Source of the DNA: Saprospiraceae bacterium
GTDB taxonomy: Bacteria > Bacteroidota > Bacteroidia > Chitinophagales > Saprospiraceae
Reading direction: 5' to 3'
Assembly (NCBI GenBank): GCA_020849825.1
Contig: JADZFP010000380.1
Location: 1 to 12,746 of the forward strand
Length of the DNA stretch: 12,746 bases
In this document: piece after piece, positions 1-9,000 of the stretch
Position numbering within the stretch: the stretch's first letter is position 1
Layout: the number at the start of each line of letters is the position of its first letter
Program-made: the position numbers and the translations under genes
The notes under the pieces: generated by a model
What the model saw: only the letters and a program-made list of their open reading frames with translations
Databases searched by the model: none
What the model was told of the DNA's origin: nothing

Positions 1-215
1 CGGACGGGCCCTGTAACACTCAAAGCTTGCAAACCAGAGAAATCCCACAACTGATCGGCGCCCGAAGCGCCGGGCGACACTGCAGTCGTATCAGCCTGGG
101 CCATACTGAATTCAATACCGTTCAGCGGAAAAACATCGTTGGTGAGCGTGGGCTGGGCAGCAGACGTGAAAGCAGTCGCCGCCGCAAGGCAGAGGAGTAG
201 TTTTTGATAGATCAT
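1..215 (-). CDS. Secreted protein, N-terminal fragment (runs off window edge)
   Basis: This is the first 71 codons of a minus-strand gene that continues past the left edge. The start is the ATG at 213-215. The reading begins MIYQKLLLCLAAATAFTSAA followed by QPTLTND. This is a typical Sec signal peptide: a short basic N-terminus, a hydrophobic core of about 14 residues and a small-residue cleavage site before QP. The mature start contains 'GIEFSMAQADTTAVSPG' and 'ADQLWDFSGL'. From general knowledge, this pattern is common at the start of Bacteroidota exported proteins that end in a T9SS type A sorting tail. That tail would lie outside the window, so T9SS export is an inference. No enzyme domain is visible in the fragment and no function is assigned. 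There is no Shine-Dalgarno sequence; a 7-bp inverted repeat sits directly against the start codon. Confidence 0.75.
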   Translation of the reverse strand, partial: MIYQKLLLCLAAATAFTSAAQPTLTNDVFPLNGIEFSMAQADTTAVSPGASGADQLWDFSGLQALSVTGPV

Positions 216-237
216 AGCCAATTATTTTCTATTGGCT
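216..237 (-). promoter_or_regulatory. 7-bp inverted repeat touching the start codon of the secreted-protein gene
   Basis: The arms AGCCAAT (216-222) and ATTGGCT (231-237) are perfect reverse complements separated by an AT-rich 8-nt loop. On the minus strand, the repeat ends immediately before the ATG at 215. In mRNA it could form a small hairpin beside the initiation codon, or as DNA it could be an operator. The structure is seen directly; any regulatory role is a guess. Confidence 0.3.
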
Positions 238-357
238 TAGACACCGAAACGCGTCGCGGGGTTGGGTTAAACGGGGTGTTTTTCTGCTAAAAAAAACATT
301 TGAAACGTATAGTCAAAAGGAGGGAGACAGGTGAATCAGGGGAATACGATGTCACGC

Positions 358-416
358 AAAGCCGCGAAGCGCGCAAAGTATCCCCTCCGGACGGGCTTTG
401 CGCGCTTCGCGGCTTT
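358..416. repeat. Perfect 21-bp inverted repeat, strong hairpin (possible terminator or dispersed repeat)
   Basis: The left arm is 358-378 and the right arm 396-416. They are exact reverse complements over 21 bp with a 17-nt spacer, and CCC/GGG pairing inside the spacer can extend the stem. The arms have the GCCGCGAAGCGCGCAAAG pattern, which resembles 'CGCGAAG'-type dispersed intergenic sequences in environmental bacterial genomes (recalled, not checked). The hairpin lies 18 nt past the stop codon of the solenoid gene, so it could end transcription of the sigma operon. No T-run follows it on either strand, so it is not a textbook intrinsic terminator. The rest of 216-433 shows no gene; it has an A-run at 290-297 and no promoter I would defend. 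Confidence 0.6.
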
Positions 417-433
417 GTATGATTCGACGGCTT

Positions 434-1582
434 TTAACGCAACACAAAATCGCCGTAATTCAGCTTGGCGCGTACGACGCTGCGGGCATTGGCATCGCCA
501 ACATAACCCTGCGCGCTGGAACTGCCGGCTTTTTCCGTTTGGCGCACCATTTTGGCGCCTGCCGGATAAGAAAGGTCCGTATGCTGGCCTTCCGCTTCGA
601 AACGGAAAGCAGCGCCGCGTTCGACGTAAATCTTGGTATCGGTGTATTTACCGATCACATTGACTGCCTGGAAATTGCGTCCGAGCGCGTCAATTTTGAG
701 ATCGCCATAAGTCAAGTCCACGTCGACCTGGGTAGTGAGGTTCCGGAGGGAAAGGTCGGTGTATTGCGCGGTGACGAAAGCCGAGCCCACGCTTTGCACC
801 CGCACGTCGGCGTATTTGGTTTGCAGGCGCAATTCGCCGATGTCGCCGAGGCTCATGTCGTCGTAGCGCGACACAATGCGCAGCGTACCGGCCTGGTCGA
901 GTTTCAGTTCGGAGTATTTGGTGTCGATCTGAACGTTGGAAGCCTGGCCAATGGACAATCCGCCGTAGCTGATTTGTCCGCTCACGTTCACAACCTTCGT
1001 AATGCTGCCTTTGCCGTAGCTGATGCTCAGATCGGCATCGGCGCCGAGGGTTTCGGCGCGCAGGTCGCCGTATTTGATCTCGGCCAGCAGTTTGCCGTTG
1101 AGGTTGCCGACATAGGAATTGCCGTATTTGTTTTTCAGGTCGAGCGAATTACCGGCCGGGAGCCATACTTCGTAATTGATTTTAAAATCCTGGCAGGAGT
1201 TGCCGAAATCGGGCCCCCACCAGCCGTTGCCGCGATCGATCATGGTTTCGGCCTTCACGTAGTCGGGCATGTTCATGAAGTTCACGTTGATTCGGTCGAA
1301 GGTGCGGTCGGCGCCGCGTTGGTCGTTGGCATTGACGATGATGGTGATGTCAATTTTGACCGAGTTGTTGGCCCAGGTATTGACATTGACTTTGCCGTAC
1401 TGATTGTAAAGTGCGGTAAGGCCGTTGGGCGTGATGCCGAATTCCCGGTTGATGGTACGGGTAAATTCGCGCTGAGGCCCATTGGCGCGGGCGGTTGCGA
1501 GGCCCAGGATTAAAAATCCGAGGACCAGGACCGACCGCCAACTTTGCAGCGCGGGCAGTTTAGATAGATTCGATTTCATCAT
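434..1582 (-). CDS. Exported beta-solenoid protein, DUF4097/GIN-like, third gene of sigma-factor operon
   Basis: This is a 382-residue protein from the ATG at 1580-1582 (the next codon, 1577-1579, is also ATG). The frame is open further upstream, but that extension lies inside the preceding gene and would bury the signal peptide, so I reject it. Residues 17-33 (SVLVLGFLILGLATARA) look like a signal peptide. The mature part is built of short beta-strand units marked Y-G/T/S-D/E-L-x-L. Conserved tyrosines fall at residues 153, 171, 189, 206, 223, 240, 257, 274 and 292, every 17 or 18 residues. Less regular copies occur at 62, 313, 334 (His) and 376. This suggests a beta-solenoid like the DUF4097 or GIN-domain (DUF2807) adhesin-type proteins. 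There is no enzyme motif. The start overlaps the anti-sigma gene by 23 nt, implying co-translation. It may be a periplasmic or outer-surface output or sensor of the sigma/anti-sigma pair. The family assignment is moderate; the exported repeat architecture is clear. Confidence 0.8.
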   Translation of the reverse strand: MMKSNLSKLPALQSWRSVLVLGFLILGLATARANGPQREFTRTINREFGITPNGLTALYNQYGKVNVNTWANNSVKIDITIIVNANDQRGADRTFDRINVNFMNMPDYVKAETMIDRGNGWWGPDFGNSCQDFKINYEVWLPAGNSLDLKNKYGNSYVGNLNGKLLAEIKYGDLRAETLGADADLSISYGKGSITKVVNVSGQISYGGLSIGQASNVQIDTKYSELKLDQAGTLRIVSRYDDMSLGDIGELRLQTKYADVRVQSVGSAFVTAQYTDLSLRNLTTQVDVDLTYGDLKIDALGRNFQAVNVIGKYTDTKIYVERGAAFRFEAEGQHTDLSYPAGAKMVRQTEKAGSSSAQGYVGDANARSVVRAKLNYGDFVLR

Positions 1583-2348
1583 TTTTATTGCTGTTGATTT
1601 TCGTTTTCGGTAGTTGTTGCGGGTCCTGCACACGTTCGAGCACACGTTCGAGGATGGCAGCTTTTGCCTTATAATTTTCAATCATAGCGCGCACGACCTG
1701 TTCGCGGTTACCCGGTGGCACGTGCGCCAGTTCTTGTTGCAATTCGGCCATAATGAGGTCGAGCTGCTGCAAATCTTCCTGCACTTCCACGCCGTTGCTG
1801 CCGGAATAGGAAACCAGGCGTTGTTGTTTGGCGGCAATGTCGCGCTGGTAAAAGTTTTCGAGTTCGGCGTACTCGCCGGAGACCTGGCTGAGGGTCATGC
1901 CGGCGATCTCCGTCTGACGGGCGCCGGCGTACCACAATCCGAGCCCGATGCCGACCACCAGCAGGGCAACTGCAGCGGCGGCGCGGAGCAGATAGCGACT
2001 CCAGCCGACTTTCATGGCATTGGTTTGCGGTTGGAGGGCTTTTTCAATACCTGCCCATACGCGCAGGTCGGGGGTTTCGGTATCGATGGCTTCGCGTTGT
2101 TCCCGGATGAAACACTCGAGGGGATCGGATGCGTTGCCGAGATTTTTTTCAAGCGTATTCCAAAGGGCAGCGGGCGGTTCGGCGGTGTCGAGCAGCGGGC
2201 GGTTCAGCAGTACAAACCGCTCCGGGCCCCGTGCGTTGCCCAGTCGATCCAGCGAGCGTTCGATATTGTCCCACAGGCCGGGTGGGGGTTCGGCGGCGTC
2301 GAATGCCGGCCGGTTGTTCTGAATAAAAATCCGCAGTTTATCGTTCAT
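1560..2348 (-). CDS. Single-pass membrane anti-sigma-factor-like protein with triplicated N-terminal motif
   Basis: This protein has 262 residues from the ATG at 2346-2348; an upstream TTG at 2352-2354 in the same frame is less likely. Residues 1-118 are probably cytoplasmic, about 120-142 form one hydrophobic transmembrane helix (LLRAAAAVALLVVGIGLGLW), and the rest is a probably periplasmic, charged, helical region. The N-terminus has three tandem copies of a motif of the form F-I-x-x-N/Q-R-x-x-x-D-x-x-E-x-P-x-x-x-W-x-x-I/L-E, at about 5-33, 43-70 and 77-105, with tryptophans at 26, 63 and 98. Bacteroidota anti-sigma-like proteins usually show one such motif, so the triplication is odd. The gene lies 43 nt after the ECF sigma gene and overlaps the next gene by 23 nt. 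Position and topology support sigma-factor sequestration at the inner membrane. There is no zinc-finger HxxxCxxC motif and no FecR domain. The role is inferred from context. Confidence 0.8.
   Translation of the reverse strand: MNDKLRIFIQNNRPAFDAAEPPPGLWDNIERSLDRLGNARGPERFVLLNRPLLDTAEPPAALWNTLEKNLGNASDPLECFIREQREAIDTETPDLRVWAGIEKALQPQTNAMKVGWSRYLLRAAAAVALLVVGIGLGLWYAGARQTEIAGMTLSQVSGEYAELENFYQRDIAAKQQRLVSYSGSNGVEVQEDLQQLDLIMAELQQELAHVPPGNREQVVRAMIENYKAKAAILERVLERVQDPQQLPKTKINSNKNDEIESI
1629..1652. repeat. 12-bp perfect tandem duplication inside the anti-sigma-like gene
   Basis: CACACGTTCGAG occurs twice in a row (1629-1640 and 1641-1652). On the minus strand it encodes LERVLERV at residues 233-240 of the anti-sigma-like protein. 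The duplication is in frame and adds one helical turn-like unit, so it looks like a recent slippage event with little effect on the reading frame. Confidence 0.7.
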
Positions 2349-2391
2349 TATCAATGCGTTGAAGCAGGTGGGTATTTTGAGGAGGGTAAAA

Positions 2392-2922
2392 TTAATCGCT
2401 TAATATTTCTCTGAGTTTGGCTTTTGCACGGCTGTATTGTGATTTTGAGGTCGCTTCTGTGATACCCAGGATCTGGGCGATTTCTTCATGGTCGTAACCT
2501 TCCACCGCATAAAGGCTGAACACCACACGATAACCATCCGGCAGCGTATTGATGGCCCGGTTGATGCGTTCCACGGTGTAGGGCGATTCCGGTTCGGCAT
2601 CGCTTTCCTCGAACTTGTCGGAGCCTGGACTGAGTTCTGAAAAAGTCAGGCGGCGGCTTTTGAGAAAATTGATGCATTTAGTCACGGTAATCCGCTTCAT
2701 CCAGGCGCCGATGCTGCTTTCGTGCCGGAATGAATCCAGTTTGCCGAACACCTCGACAAAGATGCTCTGCAGCACATCTTCGGCGTCATGCGAGTTCTGC
2801 AGCATTCGCAAGGCGGTGTTGTACATCGCCCGCGAATACAAGCGGTAGAGTTCAAATTGCGCGTCGCGGCGGCCTTCTCTGCAGCGTTCGACCAGCTCGC
2901 GGTGCGTTTGGGTAGCATCCAT
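2392..2922 (-). CDS. ECF-subfamily RNA polymerase sigma-70 factor
   Basis: This 176-residue protein is of normal length for an ECF sigma factor. It starts at the ATG at 2920-2922. Region 2 spans roughly residues 22-90 and includes ALRMLQNSHDAEDVLQSIFV with the DAEDVLQ core-binding motif (46-52) and the conserved W74. A short acidic linker (100-114) follows. Region 4 spans about 118-172 and carries the helix-turn-helix HEEIAQILGITEATSKSQYS (145-164), which contacts the -35-type element. It lacks regions 1 and 3 and has no C-terminal extension. It directs RNA polymerase to a small regulon, probably in response to an envelope signal passed through the membrane protein encoded 43 nt downstream. 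It is the first gene of the three-gene minus-strand unit. The upstream gap (2923-3041) should hold its promoter; no convincing Bacteroidota TTTG/TAnnTTTG pair was found there. The specific regulon cannot be read from the sequence. Confidence 0.95.
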   Translation of the reverse strand: MDATQTHRELVERCREGRRDAQFELYRLYSRAMYNTALRMLQNSHDAEDVLQSIFVEVFGKLDSFRHESSIGAWMKRITVTKCINFLKSRRLTFSELSPGSDKFEESDAEPESPYTVERINRAINTLPDGYRVVFSLYAVEGYDHEEIAQILGITEATSKSQYSRAKAKLREILSD

Positions 2923-2952
2923 TTTGTGATTCGATCGTCTGTAATGACAAAT

Positions 2953-2968
2953 AACCCTGGGCAGGGTT
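2953..2968. promoter_or_regulatory. 16-bp palindrome upstream of the sigma-factor gene
   Basis: AACCCTG (2953-2959) and CAGGGTT (2962-2968) are perfect reverse complements around a central GG. The palindrome lies 30 bp upstream of the sigma factor ATG, inside the 119-bp gap between that gene and the giant gene. It could be a dimer operator (perhaps autoregulatory), a 5'-leader hairpin, or a copy of a dispersed AACCCTG/CAGGGTT-type palindrome. The symmetry is certain; the role is not. Nothing else is recognisable in 2923-3041. Confidence 0.35.
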
Positions 2969-3041
2969 GCACGGGGAAGGTAGAAATTAGTGTCAGAATT
3001 TGGTCATTGCATATCAAAAAGCCTGGTATCGGACGTTGCGC

Positions 3042-6000
3042 TCACCGCAACAAATTCAGCTCCCCTACCCTTTTCTCTTTCTCCCCGTCGCAAACCACCT
3101 CCAACACGTAAATGTAGGTATCCACCGCTGCCGCCTTGCCGTCTATCCGGCCATCCCAGCCCGCATCGGAGCCGTTGCCGGCGTACACCTTTTGCCCCCA
3201 GCGGTTGTAAATTTCAAGCCCCAGAATCACTTCCAGTCCCTCCTGTTTTATCGGCCGGAACACGTCGTTGGTCCCGTCGCCGTCGGGTGAAAATGCATCG
3301 GGGATTCGAATCTTCGCCGGATCGCAGGGCGGTAACATGCGGATTCGATACGTCACCACGACCGAACAACCGGCTGCATTGGTCACCGTGACCGTGTACG
3401 TCAGACTGTCGGGCGCCGGCACGGGCGGTGTAAAAACCGGCGCCGGGCAATCTCCGCACGACAAATACTCCGTCGGCGACCAGGCATAACCCGCAAACCC
3501 GCCCGGCAAACTCAGCACCGGCGTCTCGCCCGGTCCAATCACGATCCGTACAAACGTATCAACCGCGGGAGATGTCACAGCATCCACTACCACACATATC
3601 GTCGAATCGCAGCCTTGCTGGGTCAAAAAGGTCTGGCAATAACGCCCCGGCTGCGTGTAATTTACCCCGCCAACCGATACGGTCGCACCCGGACAAAGTG
3701 CTCGCAGCAACTCCGCATACAAGGTGTCATTGGCGACCAATGTGATACAATGTGTTGAATCGCAGCCGCTTGCAGCAGAAAAAGTACGACAATAAAGCCC
3801 CGGCGCATCCGTCGCCACATCAAAAACCGCAACAGGCTCACCTATGCAGGTGACCAGCGTCTCGGCAGTGTTTTGTACCGCTCCCGGTACCGTCACAGTC
3901 AAGGCAGCCGTATCCGCACATCCAAATACATTGACGCCGATTACCTCGTACACGGTCGTCTGCAAAGGCGCGAGCCACACTTCGCTGCAATCGCCTGAAA
4001 GGCAAATCACACCCGAAGCCGGCGACCATTGATACGTTTCCGCACCGGTCAGACTCACCGTCGCGGTATCGCCGATGCAATTTGCCAGTGCCGTGACCGA
4101 GAGTTCAATAACCGGATTGTTGGAAAACCCGACCCAAATACTATCACTGGCGACACACTGTTCGGCATTCGTCACCGTCAGGATGAGCAAGGTATTTTGC
4201 TGACCGGTAAATACGGGATCGGCAATAGAGGGGTTGCTGACGGCGCCGGCAGGCGACCATTCATACGTCAAATCCGGGCCTTCCGGACCATCGAGGGGCA
4301 ATTGTTCGGCGCCGCATACCCCGAGTGTATCCTGGTCAAAGTCAAATTCCGGGGTCGGAAGCACCGTCACAAGTACCATGTCGACGCCCGTGCAGTTGTT
4401 GGCGTCCGTAATGTCCACCATGTACACCGCGGTTTGCTCCGGCGCTACCAATTGACTGGGCAACGAAGGGTCCTGTATACCCGGCCCCGTCCAGTGATAC
4501 AACCACGCCGGCGTAGCTTCGATCAATACCGCTTGCCCCGCGCAAATGCTGGTATCCGCATTGAGCGCATGAAGCATGGGATAAATACTGATCTCCTGAA
4601 CCCCCGTAGCCACGCAGGCGCCCGAAGATTCCGTCAGCTGGTACGTCAGCACCTGAGTCTGCGGGTTGGGGTTGTAAATACCCTGCAAAACCGGATCGGC
4701 GCAATCGGTACAACTCAATCCGTTGGCGGGCGACCAGGCGTATTGATGGCTGGGCTGTGGGCCAACGCCCAGGCTGACCGCCTCTCCGGAACATATCGCC
4801 AGCGGCGCCAGGCTGATGCCCAGCGAATCCAGCCCAAGGCTCAGGGTATCGCACAGACAAAGCGCTGAAAGCTCGGGCGACACAATCAGGCGGCAGAGGT
4901 CCGCCAGTTCGATCGACAAGGCGCCAGTGAGCGTCACGGTCTGGCCTGGGGCAGTATTTGCCTGACTGCTTGCTGTTTCCAACAACACATCACCGGCCGA
5001 GAGGACGCCATTGCCATCATTGTCGCGGTAAAAATGCAGGATGTAAGGGTCTTCGATATTCACCGTGCCGGTATTGGTGAGGCTTATGGTAAAGCTGGCC
5101 GTGTTGTTCTCCAAAGTCGCGTTAAAAGCATTCAGACTCAACTCCGGGTGTGCAATTTGCAGGGTATAGGAAGCCTCGCCCGTCTGTGTGCTGAAAGAAC
5201 ACAGCGAACCGTCGGCTACACACACCGCGCTTTGCTGTTGGGTCGACCATACCCGGAAAGTATCCGGCACACAGCCGGCAGCGCCCAGGTTTTGCACCTT
5301 GAAACCCATTCCGACGGCACTTCCCGCCGGCATTCCGGGCAAGAGCCGCCATTGTAAAACAACCTGATTATTAATATTTTGAATAAAAGGCGCCTCCGTC
5401 GGGGCATTGGCGCCGGGCTGGTAGGAACCGGCCACATACGTCGCGCCGGGCGGAAGCAGCACAAAAATGCTATCCGATGCGCCTGTGGCGGCGTCGGCAC
5501 TAAACTGCACCTGCATCGGCGCCGGCATGCCGCATAAAACGGGCGGCGGAGCGCCCGAACCGATGCTCAATGCGGCCTGGTAAGGCGGCGGCACCCCGTC
5601 GAGCGCAATCGGGTCGCCGGGCTTCACGAGCAGGTTGGTGGTATCGCCGCAGGTTTGCTCTGCCGAGGTGCGGTACAGAATTTTATCACCTGAAACAAAT
5701 CCGCAATTACTCAGGGTCCGGAATCGTACGCTCAACGAATGATCGGGCGCAAACGGAAATCCCGCCAGGCCATCCTGCGCCAGCGCTGCGTTCCAGTCGG
5801 CCAGGTCCCAGCCCAGCCAGCCGTTCGGTTGCGGCTGCGGATCGGGCAGGCTCTGCCAGTTGGCGCCCGTCGGGAAAGCAATTTGGCAACTGCCCGGCGC
5901 CAGGTCGAGATACGGCGGCAACTGAAAACCCAGGCGCGGATTGTAAGCCGCCCCGTACAAGGCGTTGAACACTTCCACTACGTGGTAATCCGTCGTGTCG

Positions 6001-9000
6001 CACAAAGCAGCCGTTCCGGCCGGTGAAACAATGTCGATTTCCAGTTCGGCGGGCTGCGCCTGTACTTTCAGCACGATATTTTTCCGCTGGCAGGCAAAAT
6101 CGTTGGCCACAGTAAGCGTATCGCAGTTCCAGCCATAAAAAAGCAGCAGGATTTCCTCCCCGCAACTGTTGTTCCGCGCCACGAGCCGGTATTGCCGCAC
6201 ATCGCCAGAAGGTACTTCCCCAATCTGGAAAATTCCATTAACGGCCGGAACCGGCGTCAGTCCCGGTAGTTCGAGCAGTTGAAAATCGGTCAGCAAGCCA
6301 CTGTTCGATTGCGGATAAACCCAGCCGTTGGGCGCCGTCACCGGGTCGCCGACCGCCAGCAGGGTGAACTCCCAGAAACTCTCGTTGCCCGTCCCAATCA
6401 GGTTGGGCTGGGGTGAAAATGCCGTTAGTGCCGGCCGGATGGGGATAAAGGCAAAAGTGTCCTCTTTGATCGGGTCGTATGAAAAAATCGTATCCACGAT
6501 GCCTTCTTCTCCGAAGGGAAGCGGCGGCAACCAGTTGAATAAAACCCCGACGTCGAGCGGTTTGATCAGATTCAGGTTGCAGGAGGCTTCATAAGTCTGG
6601 TTAAAATGCAGGGTAAAACCCTCGTCCACCTCCGGTAATTCGGTCAGCGGGGTGGCGAACAGCTCGCCGTCCACGCTGCTGCCCAGCGGTACGTCCTGCA
6701 AAATGACAGGACCATCCTGCAATTCAAGGCTGTCGAGGAACGTGTTGGTCAACACCACGGGCGTCGGCACCAGGTCATTCATTTGCCGAACACGGACGAT
6801 AGGTCTGTATTCAAAAGGAAAAAAATCGCCGAAGGCAAGCCGCACCGTAAAATCCTCCTGCATGGGCGAAACCGAGGGCTCGCAGGGCGGCAGGTAATAT
6901 TTCGAGCGGTTGAGAAAAACCTGCACCGGCGTGTATTGAATCAGGTCGTAGGGGCAGGAGCAGGAAAAATCCTGCGGCGGCGCGGCATAGTTATCCGTCG
7001 CCGGCTCGTAACCATTGAACACACTGGCGAAGGTGCCGGCACGGATGTTCAAGTGCAAATCGGTGGGCAGAGGATTTAAAAAACGGCTCACCACCCGCAA
7101 CGCAATACTGTCGCCATCCGTAAACACAAAACCGGCCGGCACGGCACAACCCGCCGCCGCGAGCGCCGCCGGTGAAATATCCCAGGTCCAGCTCAGACCG
7201 GACATGTTGTTGATGGTATCGGCACAAAGCAGGGAATTCACGTTGATCGTCACGATTTGCCGGTCGTAGCAGTCCTTCTCCGGTTCGCCGAGCGTGCAGG
7301 TGTACACTTGCCCGGTCTCCGCGTCGCGCAAACGCAGCACAGCGCTCAGCGGGGCGATCAAATGGTTGTCGAAATACCCGCAGGGCGGGAAAAGCGTACC
7401 CGTATCGATGTCGATATCCGATTCATAGGCATCGAAATAGAGCCGCAACAGGCCGTTTTCAAAGGAGAGACCGGGCTGGCTGCCGCGCACCACACCCTGC
7501 AAAAGCGTCTCCGCCGTATCGCCGGGCATAAAACGATCCAGTCTGATCTTGTTGAAATCGAGTGTCCCGCCGGCATCCGCGATGCGGTCGCCGTCGTTGT
7601 CGGGCAGTCCCCAACTGCTGCGCAAAATACCCGATTGATGCTCCACCCATCCACTGACGGGCGTCAAACAGGAATCGCCCGAACAATCGTACACCAGATC
7701 ATATTCCAGGCATTGTTTGATGCCGCAACCGGGCGCCACCAGCGGATGCAGCAAAAATTCGGAAATCACCCGCAAACCGGTCCGGGGCAATGAGTCGGGG
7801 TCGGCGTCGCAGGGCATGGGGCAGTCTCCCGGGCCGTCGAAATAATGCAGGCACTCGCTCTCGCGGTCGGCACAGGGTTGGTCGCAATCCCAGACAACGC
7901 TGAACTGCCCCACCGCAAACGATTGTCCGATCGGCGTCGGAAATTCAAACCAATGCACCGTTGTGTCGGCATCGGGGTAAACGCCGGTACCAACCGGACT
8001 GATACCGTTGAGCGTAAACGGCTGCGTGCCCCAACTCATCCCGCAAGGCAAACGGAAACTGACGCGCACGACGCCTTGTGAATCGGACAGCAACAAGGAA
8101 CTGAGACTGTACAGTATGGCGTATTCCTGATCGTCCTGCATGGGTTCTTTCAGGCAAATCTGCCATTCGGGGTCGTCGAGCACATCGATGACGTACGGCG
8201 CCGGGCCAATGCCGTAGCCGTTCTCCACTTCGCCCGGCGGACAATTTTTGGGCAACCAGTAATCGATCTGCCAACCGGCAAAATCGCTCGGACACTCGGC
8301 CGAACAGGCGTACAGATCAAACCCCACCACGACCGAATCCCCCGGCCCAATCCAGGGTACATTGAAACAAACGTTTGAATAAAACGGACCTTCTCCGGGA
8401 CAATCCCACAGCGTGGCCGGAATGGCCGAGTAGGCATACAATCGCTTCCAGACTCCCGCGCTGTCGACTCCCAGCGTTGTCGTATCGATGCCGGCCCAGG
8501 GAATGTCCGGGCCGCCGTCGCCCTCCAGCATGAAGAGGCAGTACCAGGAGCCGATGGCCGGCTGATCGCCCACATTGGTGATCGTCACGTGCTGGCGCGT
8601 AGGCAATTCGCCGCAGAGGTCTTCCTGTACATTGACGACGCCTTTAAATTTGAGTTTGGGTTTGCCGCCCGATTGCAAAAAATGGACGGTCGCCATGCTG
8701 TTGCTGTTCTGACACACCTCGCCGTCGCAACTCCAGGAGGCATTCAGCGTCGACAAACTTTGGTTCAGGTCAATACCGCACTCCGTTATAGTCAAAGTCT
8801 CCGTCACGATGATTTCCTCCCCCAACTCGAACAAAGCGTCGCCGTCGCCAATCTGCTGAAAATCAGCGGGGCCGAGTTGCAGGATAAAAAGCGTGCCTGT
8901 GTTGGCCGTCACCGTACCGACGTCGGCACTCACCGTAAATCCGCCATCGGGATAACTATCCTGAAAAGTAAATCCGCTCAAAGCGCCCAGGCGCGTATTC

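Noticed and set aside
398..1513. 371-codon open frame on the plus strand
   Set aside because: It is antisense to the solenoid gene, has no signal peptide or domain, and is open because of the GC-rich codon pattern of the real gene.
1614..2414. 266-codon open frame on the plus strand
   Set aside because: It is antisense to the anti-sigma-like gene, whose TM helix, repeats and operon position are convincing.
4029..4868. 279-codon open frame on the plus strand inside the giant gene
   Set aside because: It is a shadow of the giant gene; its translation is rich in Arg and Gln with no recognisable domain.
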